Origin: Oegoconia quadripuncta | Lineage: Eukaryota > Arthropoda > Insecta > Lepidoptera > Autostichidae | DNA length: 64,000 bases | Assembly: GCA_949316235.1 (NCBI GenBank) | Contig: OX438750.1 | Span: 2,990,501-3,054,500 of the forward strand | Direction: 5' to 3' | In this document: in pieces, positions 33,501 through 44,816 of the stretch | Position numbering within the stretch: position 1 is the first letter of the stretch | Layout: every line of letters begins with the position of its first letter | Position numbers and translations under genes: made by a program | Notes under the pieces: model-generated | Told to the model about the DNA's origin: nothing | Database searches by the model: none | Seen by the model: the letters and a program-made list of their open reading frames with translations, nothing else

Positions 33501-36500
33501 CCGAGCGGTCTATGTCCATGCTTGCTTATCATCCAGATAGTCAGAAATTTTATAATAGCCTTTGGTAAATAATGTCTGTTTTATGATGGTTTTGAATTTA
33601 TTTAAAGGTAAATTTTGAATGTCCACTGGAACCTTATTATAAAAGCGTATACATTGCCCCTTAAATGACTTAGTGACTTTGTGTAAACGGCTGGCATGAA
33701 CAGCAAGTTTATTTTTATATCTGATATTAACATTATGTATATCACTATTTTTCTTAAACGATTCTATATTTTTTCTTACATACATTAAGTTTTCGTAAAT
33801 ATATTGCGATGCTAATGTTAATATATTAATTTCTTTAAATTTATTCCTAAGAGACACTCTGGGGCCCAGTTTGTAAATCGCGCGAACCGCTCGTTTCTGC
33901 AGAACAAAGATACAATTTATGTCCGCGGCATTTCCCCACAACAGAATGCCGTAGGTCAGTATACTATGGAAATAACTGAAATAGACCAACCTCGCGGTAT
34001 CCACATCGGTTAAATAACGTATTTTTTTAATCGCAAACACTGCAGAACTGAGGCGCTTCGCTAACTTATCGATGTGTGGACCCCACTGCAGTCCTTTATC
34101 CAATGTAATACCTAGGAATAAAGTAGTGTCCACAAGCTCCAACTCTTCGTTTTTTACTAACACTTTAGTGGCTACCTGTTTGACATTTGGTAGTGAAAAC
34201 TTTATACATTTGGTTTTTTTCTCATTAAGGAGTAGATTATTTGTTGTGAACCACTCAACCACCTTAGAGATAGCATTATTTACGTCGTCAAGAGATGTCT
34301 GTTTTCTTTTAACTTTGAATAGTAAAGAAGTGTCATCAGCAAATATTGTTATCTCATGGTTGCCGTCTATGCAATGCATCACAGGGTGTGAGATCATTTA
34401 ATTAAAAGCATGCTTCTGCCTATTAACAAAAAGAAAGGCAAACTAACTAACTTAAATATGTTTCCATAACATGTTGTATCAAGAGTAAGCGAGTAAATGT
34501 CGCGTCGAAATGTCGATATAGTCGCGGCTAGAAAGAACTCGTTTGTGCATTTCCACCACCACCAGATATTTAATCATAATATTCCTATTTCTAAATTATT
34601 AATGGATTTTATATTCATTTAGAAAGGGGACAGCCGAAATCCGGGAGGTAAATGTTCAGATTAGTAATTGTCTGGATGGCTAAACATCCGGGTGAATAAA
34701 CTTCCGGATGGCTAAACGTCCATGCAGGTACATCCTATACATACACTCTGCAACGTTTGTCGGGTTAATTTTGTTAGACCTTATATAAGTGGCGCAAGGA
34801 CCTCCTCCTCCAGGGCGAATATCTTGCCCCAAGGGAGGTGGACGTGCGTAAACTCCGGGCACGACGGTCCGTTATAAGAGAGTGGGAGCTAAGGCTGGCC
34901 TCACCACAGGCCGGCCACCGGCGTCCAGTCCTCAGGGACTGCACGAACCGCGAGCGGAGTTCGCTGACCTTCCGGACGGTGCAGGTGCTCTCGGGACGTG
35001 ACTGCTTCGGGAAATTCGCCTGCACCGGATCGCCTGACGGAACCACTGTGGTTGCCACGAGGACACGGCGCAGCACACCCTAGAGGAATGCCCAGCCTGG
35101 CCTCGTCGCAGCGGTAGGGGACGACCTCTCCTTGCCGGTCGTAATCAAACGAGACGCCTTTCCAACGAGAGGTCGTGGAAAGCGGTCCTCTCCTGCGAGA
35201 GCGTGATCTCCGCGAGCGCGCGAGAGCCCTCCTCTCCGCCCATCCACCGCAAGACAGTCGGGACCCGGAGGAGAGCGTATGCCCATCTCCACGCCCCTAT
35301 CTTGCGAGGCCGGGTGATGGCACGGGGGTGTCCCACGCGCTCTGTTGACGTGGCTGGACCAGGAGATTCCTCCCTGCTCCAGTTTATAGGAGGGCCCGCC
35401 GCCGTTGTTATGGCGGCGGACGACGCGCCGGCGCGGGCGGCGTGGCCGTGAACGAATACCGCGGGGTACCAAAAAACAAAAGGTCTTCAATAACAGCCCG
35501 TAGGTATTTAACTTCAAAATTAATAAAACATGATTATCGACGCTCATTCGTTATACCGCTATCATTTTGCTCGCTAACTTGCTTGCTAATTGCGTGACTA
35601 ATAGTTGGGTCGACTAACTGTGTATTGCATTGGCCTGATGCTGTTGTTCAGTGACGTTGCTTGCGTGAACTCTGTGACATATATAAATATGCCAACAGGG
35701 TCATTGCTCAGAGCGGCCCGGACTGGCTAAAAATTTCGAGCTCGATGAATATTTTGCGTTTTTTTTTCCTTATATGTTTTACGGCAATTACTAGCTTACG
35801 AAGGTTCCTGTGAGAAGGGAATCTTCTTCAATGTACGAGCTATGCTCTTGTCGGTGGAGTAATGACCAGGTCTTATGCTTTCCGGCATCGATTTAACCTC
35901 TTGGTACGACACGATATTTTTGGATTGGATTGCGATTTTGGAGGCTAAAGTTGTTCGCGTCCGTAGGCGAGGCCATTGGCCTCATGACTCTAGTTACCCT
36001 ACACGTGGTCTTTACCTTTACTTTTTGGAATAAGCTCCCAGCGGATGTCTTTCCGAACCGATACGATCTGGGAACCTTCAAGAAGCGAGCATATTCCTTC
36101 CTTAAAGGCCGGCAACGCCACTGCGGATCTTCCGTTTCCGTAGATGGTTATGGGCAGCGGTGACACTTACCATCAGGTGCGCCTCTTGCTCGTTTGCCCA
36201 CCTCTTCAATAAAAAAAAAAAAAAAAAAAATATTTTTTTAAAGAACATAATTGAGGGAAAGATTGAGAGAAAGGAAGGGGCAAAGAAAAGGTGCATGTCG
36301 TGTCATACCATGAGAAGGGAATAGGTCGGTAGAAAGTCTGTTATCCAAATTCGTTCAACTGTTAACAGACCTATAAATAATACCTACATGAAAACATACA
36401 ATTTTTTTATTTCGTAAGTTATAAGAATAACATTTGAAATCGTCATGACATACAGTTATCGCTCATTCACTAGGCAGTCTCCCCAGAGAAGAACGAGCAA

Positions 36501-39500
36501 GAAACTCGGGGGTTGCTCTTTTTAAATAAGTCAATACAAATACAATTTGAAATAATTGTTAAATTTATGATTCGACAAAGAAAAATAAGAATAAAATATA
36601 CTGGATATTGCCGAGCGGTTCATGTCCATGTTATGCATATATACAACTTGTATATTTGCATAATTTTTTGGGATATAAATTATAATCAGACGTACATAAA
36701 TCACGTGACGCCAGAAGGTTCACTTAAAATATTGAATAACTCTTAAATTACAGTGGCACTAATTTTTTCCCTTTAAATAGTGTCAAATCGCCATATTATC
36801 GCCAATCGCCAAATGGGCACTCATTTGACACTATTTCAGCACAGTTTGGCGACCTCATTCGTGAAGTGGTTAGCAACTCTGACCACTATGCCAAAAGGTT
36901 GCGGTTTCAAATCCCGCTACGGGCATATGTTTGTTTGATGAATACGGACATGTGTACCCGAGTTATGGATGTTTTCATTTATAATAAGTATTTATTTACA
37001 AAAAAATATGTATTTAATTTATGTAGTATATCAATCATCTGGTATCCACAACACAAGCCTGTAGTTGCTTACGGTGGGACTAGATGGCGCTGTGTGTATG
37101 TCTAAGGATATTTATTTATTGGCAGGAGCTAAGATAAGTTATTATTTAAGTTTTTTAAATTTTGCCAAATTGTTACACACGTAAAGACGAGACGACGTGA
37201 TTTGACGAGTTACTTACACCAATTGCAGTCTCAACACCGATGACGAACTGACCAGGTTGACCTCTAAATCATCATTCCCACTATCATTCCACACTATCAT
37301 TACCGCGAATGTTCGCATTAGCGAACGACAGTTAAATTATCATTTCGGAGAAATTTCTGGAAAATTACGTAGGAATCATTAAAAATATTGTTTAATACAT
37401 GCTTCGATCATCTACATGACTCATACATCATCAGGTAATAAAAATAATTTTATAATAGTAGGTTATTGGTCGAAATATTCACTTTTTGGAAAAGGTATTT
37501 GTTCTACAAATTATTAGTAGGAGCACTAGCTTAACTAATAAACGTAAAACACGTTTTTGAAATAATATTTTTTTGCAATAACAAAAGAATCATAAGAATT
37601 CTTAGTAGGTACTATAGGTATAGTGAATACGAATACGATTGCGGTAAACCCCAACTCACCTTTATCGTTAACGTTTGAATCGTATACGATGTGCATAGGT
37701 AATGCCGATGTCATTACTTTTGTATGAGAGATCATTCATTCATCGCCAATCGTAATGATGACACTCGCATTCGTAATCGTTTGAAATGCGTAGGTAATAA
37801 GATTTCGCGAGTTTGACGTCGGTGATCGTAATAATCGTTTACGATGGGCCCATCGTTCGACTTACGTAATAGATCCTCAGGTTGACCTCTAAATCATCAT
37901 TCCCACTGTCATTACCGCGTATGTTCGCATTAGCGAACGACAGTTAAATATGTAGACGTGCAAGTAGGAAAGGGATATGATAACAGACCTATTTGTGATT
38001 CGAATTCAACCGATGTATTGAGTAAGTAATACGGCCAAAGAAATATAGCGTTAACAAAGATTCTTGTTTTTTTTTTCAGATATTATTTATCAGCGGGCTG
38101 GCATGCGTGATAGGCCTCCAAAGGACGTTTTTCTTTTTCTTCCAACGGCACAAGGTGAAGGCCTCCGTCGCGTTCTTCGGGGGCATAACTATAGTCCTAC
38201 TCGGGTACCCTATGATCGGCATGATCGCTGAGATTTACGGCTTCCTGCTGTTATTCAGGTACAATTTATTTTTGTTCCAAATAAATTTCGCGTGGTAGGA
38301 ACAGTGACGGATTAACCCTTAATCAAATTAAGCAATTGCCTAGGGCATCACGTCTGGGGGGGCACCAGAAGAAGCACAAAAAAATCCGTCCTTAGGGCAT
38401 CACGTCTCACTCTCACGTCACCAAAAGCCACACCAAAAAAAGTTTATAGGACTAATTTGAAAATTCGCGCGTTTTAAGTTAACATGAGAGCCGACCTAGA
38501 GTTACCCCGCTCTCCCGCTTGCGCCAACTCGCTGCCCGCTAGTCTAGTGCATTCGGCAATTCGAAAGCACCGGTATTGCGATCAGCCAATCACAAACCAC
38601 CCCTTCCCCGCGGGCCCCCCGCCTGGTACCCCCGCATATCTGTCAAAACTAATGTCTTTAGGCGGTAAAGGTTTAAAGACCGATTCTAGTTGACATACGG
38701 ATAGGGGGGCCCACAGGCGTGGATTGCTTAGGGCATCAAGTAGTCTTAATCCGTCACTGGGTAGGAACCCTGTGAATCCCGCCATACATGCATCAAATCT
38801 CCGGACGCCGCGTGCATCAAATCAAATTCTATTTCACTTACCTAGATGCCCTATTGTTTCCCTTACGGTAAAAAAACTCATCCGGTATTTCTGGATTTTA
38901 CAAAGTAGTTCTCGAAAAGTACTATACCGATTTCAATGAAGATATCACGTTTAACCCGATTGCCCGTAATGTTTACCGACTAAATATGTATGTAGATTTC
39001 TGTTACCTCCGGTAGCATAAACGGCTGTACCGATTTTGAAATGTAAGGTGTCGTTCGACTCATGTTGATCCCCATAGTAGCATAGGATAGGATCTTGCCC
39101 TGGTCCCAATATATTGCATGAAGCTTAGCATTCAATGTCAGTCCTAAAAAGACTAGTATCTACACGATCCAATTTATCACCTCGTACAATTTCAATCAAT
39201 CAATCAATCAAATACGCTTTATTGTTTGAATAAGGAAGGTACATTTACAATTACAGGTACAATTTCTTAATAAGTTTCTGGTTTAACCCGCTACCTTTTG
39301 GTATAGTGGTCAGAGTTGCTAACCATTACACATTACATTAGTTTATTATGGTAAAGCAAAGGAAAAAAGTCAAATTTATTTAGTTTTATTATTATCAATA
39401 TTATTGTTCAATAAGCAGGCAGTTGAAACAACTGATGAAGCTTATATCCGAGTTCAATTTCTCAGTTGTCTGAGTTAAATATTTATATTTATTAATTTAT

Positions 39501-41953
39501 TTTTACTTAATATTAGTTCTTTTGCACACAATTTGCTGCTAAACCCCAAATTTACTCGGTTTCCTACTGCAATGCTCAGGTTGCCTGGAAGGGAACTTTT
39601 AAAGAGATAAATCTACCTTCGTACATGACCCATCATTATTATTCTGTTATATGTAATATTTTGGTGCAATAAAGAATAATTATATAATAATTATATATTT
39701 GCGGTCGTCGCGGTACGTCTTTTTCTTCCAATCTCCTCTTATCAGCCTTTACCTCTTCATTCACGCCGTTTTCGTTCACATCCCTCACACAATCCATCTA
39801 TCTTTTCCTTTGTCTTCCTCTTCCTTTCCAATCATCGATATCCACATTCATCACTCTCAGTAACATGTGTATCTTCCCTCCTTAAGATATCTAACATGGC
39901 GCTCGTAAAATAAAAAGTATTCATACCGGGTTTTTTGATTTTTACATACTTAAATAGTTATCTTTGGCCAGTATGTCACCAAATAACCACTACTACAATC
40001 CCGCTTCACACGTAAACGCACTGCGTCAGCCTACCCACACCGGCAGGCGCCCGCGCCGCATGGTGGCAGATTAACAAAAGTACTCAACTGCCGTACACAT
40101 ATACTCACAGACACTACAATCGAAGTCGTTAATTTGTACACATGCGACAACTTATTGTATTTCATCATTATTTTTATTAGTTAATTGTTACATAGATCTA
40201 TATTTATTATTTTTATTTGGTTTAAAATTACTTAATTCCTTTAGTTTGACTTTTAACACTATGCAATTTAGACTCACTAACATAACGACTCGTATATTAC
40301 TGAGGATTGTTTTATTGATACCTATATAATAACAATAATGTAAAAGTACCAATTCTCTTGTAATATAATTAAAACGTTACCCACTCAATTATAAACGATA
40401 ACCATTGTCGGTAACATAATAAGAATCACTAATTGGCCATAAGTTTGGTATTAGTTTACTATAATATAATTTCTGCAATAATGCTGTCTATGGAAATAAG
40501 TAAATAAATAAATAAAATGATGGACAACAAATTTCGTTTGCTGTAATAATGTATTTCTTTTTTCAGAGGGTTTCTGCCAGCAGCGATAAATTTCTTAAGA
40601 ATGGTGCCCGTTCTTGGTTCGTTACTCAATTTGCCCATCATTAGTGGGGTGAGTTATATAATTTCTAATTATATCTATGTTCGGAATGTGTGTAAAGGTC
40701 TTCAGCTTTTCAGTGAATTTCCCTTTTCCGACTATAAAATTAATTTTTAATCTGAGAGCAGTTTTTATGCTAAGAGCAGTTTTTCTACGCTTTTTAAGCT
40801 GAGCTTAGTTATTATACATCTGTTTTTGTTATTCTCATCTTGACAGTTGCATTTTTACGTGAACTTTTATATGAAAGAGTTGTATTTTTTACGTTGACAG
40901 CTATATTTTTCACGCACCAACAGTTAGCGCGTCACCTCAACGCTTCCACCCGGAATCCTCAACTGATTATAACGTTTTTATACGAGTAGTTTTTACAAGA
41001 GTTTTTATACCAAGAGCAGTTTTTTTTTGCTAAGAGCACATTTACTACTACTTTTTATACTTACTACATTCATTGTTTGAATTAAAACTGCCTCGTAATG
41101 TCGTTTGAATTGCATTATTTTTACCCAAGAACTTACAATGGTTTTTTTATATATATATTTGCTGTGAAACATGCTATTTTAATATTTTTTTTTGATTGAC
41201 TAGAATCGCGTTTGACCACAATCTCACCCGATGGAAAGTTACGATGTGGTCGCGTGCTTTACGCGATCAAAGTAAATGCCTATTCACTCTGCTCTTGAAG
41301 ATCCCAAGGTTATAGGATTCACGAATGACTGACGCCGTTCCATGCCTTGGCTGTATTTTTTTTTATACACGATGGGTTCGTACTTGACCTCAATCACACC
41401 TGATGTTAAGTGAAGACGAGGTCGAAGCGTACTGACCCGGAAACCCCAACACATTTGGGGGACTGGCTATCTTATCTCTGACAACCGGAACACAACAATG
41501 CTATTAACATTGCTGAACATTTAGATAAGATGGTGGTAGCTAGCCAGGCGGACATTTAAAATGCCCTACCACCAGCCAAATAATGTATAATGTATGTTCG
41601 CTCATATTTTCATCAATTGTAAATAGATTTAGATGATTGTTTCTTTATTTGATAGGGTTTATCATGAGGGTGGCCCCATATATATATTTTGTTTAGGTCT
41701 GATGACGCACTCCGGGGATAAAGAGTGGAACGTTGCTGATTAGTGTATTTTCTAGTCTTTACGTTTATTTGTATGTATATTTCTTTGTAATTTAAAAATT
41801 GTGTAGTTGTGTGAACGCAGTGGCGTAAATAAATGCTTTATCTATCTATCTATCTAGTGGTTTTGCCAATTTTTGTCGATTAAATTATTCGTTATTTATT
41901 TTTTGCAGATCGTAAACAGGATAGCGGGTGACAACGGCCGCAACATGGTATGA
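30494..41953 (+). CDS. GOT1B: Vesicle transport protein GOT1B-like, complete, 5 exons
   Basis: Exons 30494-30518, 32923-33014, 38080-38258, 40567-40648 and 41909-41953 join in frame to 140 residues plus TGA; vertebrate GOT1B has 138. The family is a small four-helix membrane protein of the Golgi that supports ER-Golgi and endosome-Golgi traffic. Visible are the start MIEISDTQK, a first hydrophobic segment ([20 protein letters not shown]), the DKGLLAIGN turn, [19 protein letters not shown], the basic loop [25 protein letters not shown], then [23 protein letters not shown] and the conserved NMV ending. Each intron obeys GT-AG and phases match. The gene runs head to head with ILF2. The very short first exon was located by its phase and by the family start 'M-x-E-x-x-D-x-Q-K'. 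Introns are filled with LINE, MITE and SINE copies. Confidence 0.96.
30885..30990 (+). mobile_element. LTR-derived fragment
   Basis: 'tttgggatatctctgacca', then 'aggtcgtgacgtt' and 'gtatgtatgt' match bases 44838-44905 of the LTR at 44817 in the same order. It is an isolated piece in GOT1 intron 1. Confidence 0.55.
31009..31106 (+). mobile_element. Jockey-like LINE 3' scrap
   Basis: 'cagaaagcatattataaaat', then 'gactatttagatgataatca' and 'catggacataaccagc' match the ORF end and first 3' UTR bases of the copies at 43349 and 61375. Confidence 0.7.
31107..31330 (-). mobile_element. LINE 3' end with (GATA)n tail
   Basis: (atag)n is followed by 'atcgtttatttgtatctcca' and a unique-looking 3' UTR ending in 'tgattttcagct'. 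On the minus strand this is a LINE 3' UTR ending in a (TATC)n microsatellite. Similar ends are near 2490, 33040, 41845 and 59060. Confidence 0.5.
31526..31913 (+). mobile_element. Family E MITE, copy 3 (TA target site)
   Basis: Starts 'ttgggtctttacctatgaaa', ends complement of 'ttaggtccttagctatgaaa', TA on both sides. It is in GOT1 intron 1 and has a small internal deletion compared with the other copies. Confidence 0.8.
32050..32880 (-). mobile_element. LINE reverse-transcriptase remnant split by a SINE
   Basis: On the minus strand '[21 protein letters not shown]' (QGSxLGPxLF-type motif) is followed after a frameshift by [11 protein letters not shown], the catalytic-box region with the second Asp changed to Gly. 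SINE A copy 4 then cuts the frame, which resumes as '[15 protein letters not shown]'. The sequence ends about 40 bases before GOT1 exon 2. Confidence 0.75.
32280..32550 (-). mobile_element. SINE A, copy 4, inserted in a LINE
   Basis: Complete head and body in minus orientation. The reverse-transcriptase reading of the surrounding LINE stops on one side and resumes on the other, so it is the younger insertion. Confidence 0.88.
32923..33014 (+). CDS. GOT1B: GOT1B-like exon 2
   Basis: Acceptor atcatttcag, donor AAT|gtaagt. It completes Lys, then [21 protein letters not shown] and DKGLLAIGN, the first membrane segment. A LINE remnant ends only some 40 bases upstream of the acceptor. Confidence 0.96.
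33284..34403 (-). mobile_element. 5'-truncated Jockey-like LINE with open ORF2 end
   Basis: A 295-codon uninterrupted frame (34397 to 33510, minus) starts inside the reverse-transcriptase domain. It has the catalytic FADDTSLLF box near residues 19-27, [13 protein letters not shown], the [16 protein letters not shown] thumb motif, and the carboxy end '[15 protein letters not shown]'. The first ATG is just the first Met in the surviving part, not a native start. The 3' UTR ends at (tttgac)n near 33284-33305. It lies in GOT1 intron 2, antisense. The open frame means the copy is young. Confidence 0.88.
34740..35300 (+). mobile_element. GC-rich LINE ORF2 C-terminus (R1-like)
   Basis: '[19 protein letters not shown]', '[14 protein letters not shown]', then '[13 protein letters not shown]' across a one-base frame change, '[11 protein letters not shown]' and '[17 protein letters not shown]' give the zinc-finger-like and C-terminal region of R1-clade elements. 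High GC sets it apart from the surroundings. Several frameshifts. Confidence 0.65.
35826..36222 (+). mobile_element. Two LINE 3' pieces fused
   Basis: 35826-35915 is the minus-strand 3' end of the Proto2-like LINE ('gagctatgctcttgtcggtg', 'ttaacctcttggtacgacac'). From there to 36222 a plus-strand CR1/Jockey-group ORF end follows: '[19 protein letters not shown]' then '[16 protein letters not shown]', its 3' UTR and poly(A). Confidence 0.65.
36400..36640 (-). mobile_element. Jockey-like LINE 3' UTR fragment
   Basis: 'catgacatacagttatcgct', 'ccccagagaagaacgagcaa' and 'attgccgagcggttcatgtc' match the 3' UTR of the element at 33284 in the same orientation. Confidence 0.65.
36850..37121 (+). mobile_element. 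SINE A, copy 5
   Basis: Complete body and tail; the head B box is mutated to 'gcggtttcaaatcccgc' and the A box start is altered. GOT1 intron 2. Confidence 0.85.
38080..38258 (+). CDS. GOT1B: GOT1B-like exon 3
   Basis: Acceptor with a long T-tract, donor AG|gtacaa; 59 codons plus two bases. It carries two membrane segments separated by QRHKVKAS and ends EIYGFLLLF. Confidence 0.97.
38302..38759. mobile_element. hAT-type MITE with 8-bp target duplication
   Basis: Termini 'cagtgacggattaa' and complement 'cagtgacggattaa' (right end 'ttaatccgtcactg') are inverted repeats. GGTAGGAA flanks both ends (38294-38301, 38760-38767). An 8-bp duplication and a CAG-type terminus are hallmarks of hAT elements. 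No transposase inside. It sits 43 bases after the donor of GOT1 exon 3. Confidence 0.9.
39291..39345 (-). mobile_element. SINE A head fragment
   Basis: 'cccgctaccttttggtatag' and 'ggtcagagttgctaaccat' match the SINE A head region only. Confidence 0.6.
40567..40648 (+). CDS. GOT1B: GOT1B-like exon 4
   Basis: Acceptor tttttcag, donor GGG|gtgagt. It completes Arg, then [20 protein letters not shown] and NLPIISG, matching the last membrane segment of the family. Confidence 0.96.
41353..41580 (-). mobile_element. SINE C, copy 5 (head missing)
   Basis: Minus strand: tail 'cacgatgggttcgtacttga' at the low end up to 'gcccta' 'ccaccagccaaa'. A short internal loss removes 'ttggcggcagat'. GOT1 intron 4. 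Confidence 0.8.
41909..41953 (+). CDS. GOT1B: GOT1B-like exon 5 and stop
   Basis: Acceptor attttttgcag; [14 protein letters not shown] then TGA. The NMV end is the family's conserved C-terminus. Confidence 0.95.
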   Translation: MVNRIAGDNGRNMV

Positions 41954-42093
41954 TATAGTGTTGCCAGTGAATCACAGACTTCATAAGTGTAAAATATTTT
42001 AGATTTCCATGTGGAACTGTCGGGGTGTGGTTTTTGTGGTTTATTTGTTGAATCCATAGACGTATAGAAATCAGCAGACCGAATATTCATATA

Positions 42094-42507
42094 TTGGGTC
42101 TTTACCTATGAGATTGGAGTTTTTTTTCTTCGTTAATCATATGTACCAATTCCTGCGATTTTCAAAGCTATATCCAAATTTGTTTTTTATTTGGAAAATG
42201 GAATATTATTTCAAGGTTTCACATGAAATATTTTTTAATTTCTGGACTAAATCACATAATAAAAATATTTTTGACAGAGCTCTTTTCATGTGCTTCCCAT
42301 AATCATTTCTTAGATTCGCTGAATCTTTTATAAAACGGTTACTTTCAAAAATTAACGCTACCTATACTTAATGTTATAATACACACAAAGTTTAGCTAAA
42401 TTTGGATTTGCCTTTCCCAAAAAAAAAAATCAAAAATGTTTGTATGGAGAAAACAGTCTTAATGAAATTCTTCACACAAAACGCCAATTTCATAAGTAAG
42501 GACCTAA
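42094..42507 (+). mobile_element. Family E MITE, copy 4 (TA target site)
   Basis: Starts 'ttgggtctttacctatgaga', ends complement of 'ttaggtccttacttatgaaa', flanked by TA. It lies about 140 bases after the GOT1 stop codon, so it may be transcribed in the 3' UTR. Confidence 0.8.
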
Positions 42508-43089
42508 TACATACGCAAAGGCGACGCGTGTCCATGCAGCTTAGCTATACAATGTGGAAAGATAAGTCGGGCCCTGGATGGAAACTATAAATCCTTTAAG
42601 CTGGCTCATTTTACTTAGAGGAGACATTCCTTTATTTTTAAAAAGAAACAAAACTGCATTCAAAGATTTTCCGAAACTCGCTTGCCTCGCCCGGGACTCG
42701 AACCAAATAAAATAAAAAAAAAAACAAATAGGGAGTGTGAGTGAGGGCGCGATTTATCTTTCCACACTGTATACTCTTTTTAAATAGAAATATTTCTTGT
42801 TTGTGCCAGACAATTAACCGGTTTCTGGACTCTACAAAGTGGAATTCAGCTATTGTGTTGAAATAGTGCCAAATAATGCCCAAAGGAAACAAATAGTGCC
42901 ACTGTAGTTTAAGAGTAAGTGAACATTCTGACGTCATGTGTTGCTGGAATCTTTATTCTCATACGCAAACTGCTTTAACTATTTTTTTTTTATGATTGAC
43001 TGGATTCGCGTTTGACCACAATCTCACCAGATGGAAAGTGACGATGTGGTCGGAGATGAAGCACTATGATTATATTTTTTTTTTTGCAT

Positions 43090-43123
43090 AAATTTGGTTT
43101 CAGTTAAAACTGAAACCAAATTT
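43090..43123. repeat. Perfect 16-bp hairpin
   Basis: 'aaatttggtttcagtt' then AA then its exact complement. No further copies seen. Confidence 0.75.
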
Positions 43124-43348
43124 TCCATAGTTTTGGTAGGGGGTTCTTTGTTGTTTCGTGTAATTTAATTAAAATAATGCTTTAAAATTGGATATAATAT
43201 AAAAATTGGCGGCAATGACCAGTTGCATGGGGTACTTAGTCTGATGTTATTTGGACGTCTATGGGTTTACTGCATATTATGTTTGTTTCCCGCCATCTCG
43301 GCCAGTGCTGAATCGATTGCAATAATGAATTTTTTGTTCGAAATGGTA

Positions 43349-43757
43349 TTTAAAGCCTCCGCAAAGTTAATAATTCATTCAAAGGGTTATGTATACCTAC
43401 GCTTTTTCAATAAGGTTCCTGTTGATATACAAAATCTTCCTTTCAATAAACTTAAAGATACAATAAAACAGAAACTTATTAAGAAAGCATATTATAAAAT
43501 ATCAGATTATTTAGATGATAAACATTCATGGACATAACCAGCCCGTTCGCATAACCAGGCTATTTCATAATTAATAATGAAATATTCCTTTTTGTAATAT
43601 TTTAACCTTTTTTTTTAAAGAGCAACCTCTCGAGTTTCCTGCTTGTTCTTCTCAGGGGAAAATTGCATTTTGAACAAGCAGTAGCTTTAAAAATGAAAAT
43701 CTGACTATTTTAAGTGTACCCTGTGTACCTATTACTAAATAAAGCATTTTTGATTTG
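43349..43757 (+). mobile_element. 5'-truncated Jockey-like LINE 3' end
   Basis: Encodes the end '[19 protein letters not shown]' to '[13 protein letters not shown]', then the 3' UTR 'agcaacctctcgagtttcct' and the 'tttgatttgat' tail. Confidence 0.82.
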
Positions 43758-43798
43758 ATGGACTATATTGAATAACTTTTTTTTTTTTTTTTTTTTTT

Positions 43799-44018
43799 AA
43801 TATTTCGGACACTTAAACCAATCATCTAGTCCCAAACTAAGCAAAGCTTGTACTATGGATACTAGATAACGGATAAACATACATAAATATTTATATAAAC
43901 ATCTATGACTCAGGAATAAATGTTCATATTCATCACACAAACATTTACCCTCGCGGGATTCGAACCCGCAACCGTTGGTTTCGCTGACAGGGTCACTATC
44001 CACTACAGCAATCGGTCG
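43799..44018 (-). mobile_element. SINE B, copy 2
   Basis: Head at the upper end (minus: 'gaccgattgctgtagtgg', 'ttgcgggttcgaatcccgcg'), body to 'gtccgaaat' and a long T-run at the low end that is its poly(A)-side tail. Confidence 0.87.
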
Positions 44019-44043
44019 TCAAATCTCAAACGTCAAACTCTTA

Positions 44044-44418
44044 GGCCCGTATTAATAAACCAATCTCAATACATGTCTTGAGGCTGTATCAACCGAGATG
44101 CGTCTTAAGCAGTCGACGCTATCTCAAGATCCGTGCTAATTTATAAACCAATCTTGAGGTCTGCTCAGCTGAGATCACTTCTCTTGAGAAGTGATCTCAG
44201 CTGAGCAGACCTCAAGCAGCAGAATACTTGTATTCGCCTCAGCGGAGAATGAATGATAGTCTTGAATTTCGTTTATTAATACGCGCACCTCTCAAGTGAG
44301 TACTGCTTGAGTATCCACGTGCGTTTTAGGTCTCAAGTTAGGTTTAGTAATCAACACGTTTACTTGAGACCGATCACAAGACTGTTCTCAATGTTGAGAA
44401 TGATTTATTAATACGGGC
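44044..44418 (+). mobile_element. PIF/Harbinger-type MITE carrying a new inverted duplication
   Basis: Both termini are present ('ggcccgtattaataaa' and 'tttattaatacgggc'). Internally 44153-44183 is repeated as a perfect inverted copy at 44186-44216, absent from the other copies. Confidence 0.85.
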
Positions 44419-44816
44419 AACTACAGTGGCACTATTTTTTTTGCTTTGGGCGCTATTTGAGCACGATTTTTTGACATTGTCCAAATAGCTGAATTCCAAT
44501 TTGTGTCCCAATTTGTTAATGATGCACTCTGGTGGCGGAGAATCGTACTGAATTTGTTTGTTTTGTCAATTTCTTGGTCAATGTTGAATCTTCCCCTGTT
44601 TCCGACAAATAGAGTTTACTTTTACCTTGGTACTGCATGCCGCAAAGAAAAACTGATGATATTACAATTGTATTAAGAGGGTTTATTCCGTCCAGTGGCG
44701 CCCTCATTAGATAAATTAAGATTTCCTTTTAAATACATTAATCAAATATCCCCCTGTCGGTGCTTCTGCATATTTCATAACGTGAACTGTGGATATTTCA
44801 ATCATTACACTTTTAA

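Noticed and set aside
34774..35547. Minus-strand frames of 100 and 155 codons in a GC-rich block
   Set aside because: The plus strand of the same block carries LINE ORF2 motifs; the minus frames are by-products of high GC.
42108..42302. 64-codon frame repeated in all family E copies
   Set aside because: It recurs because the MITE copies are similar. It differs by frameshifts between copies and resembles no transposase.
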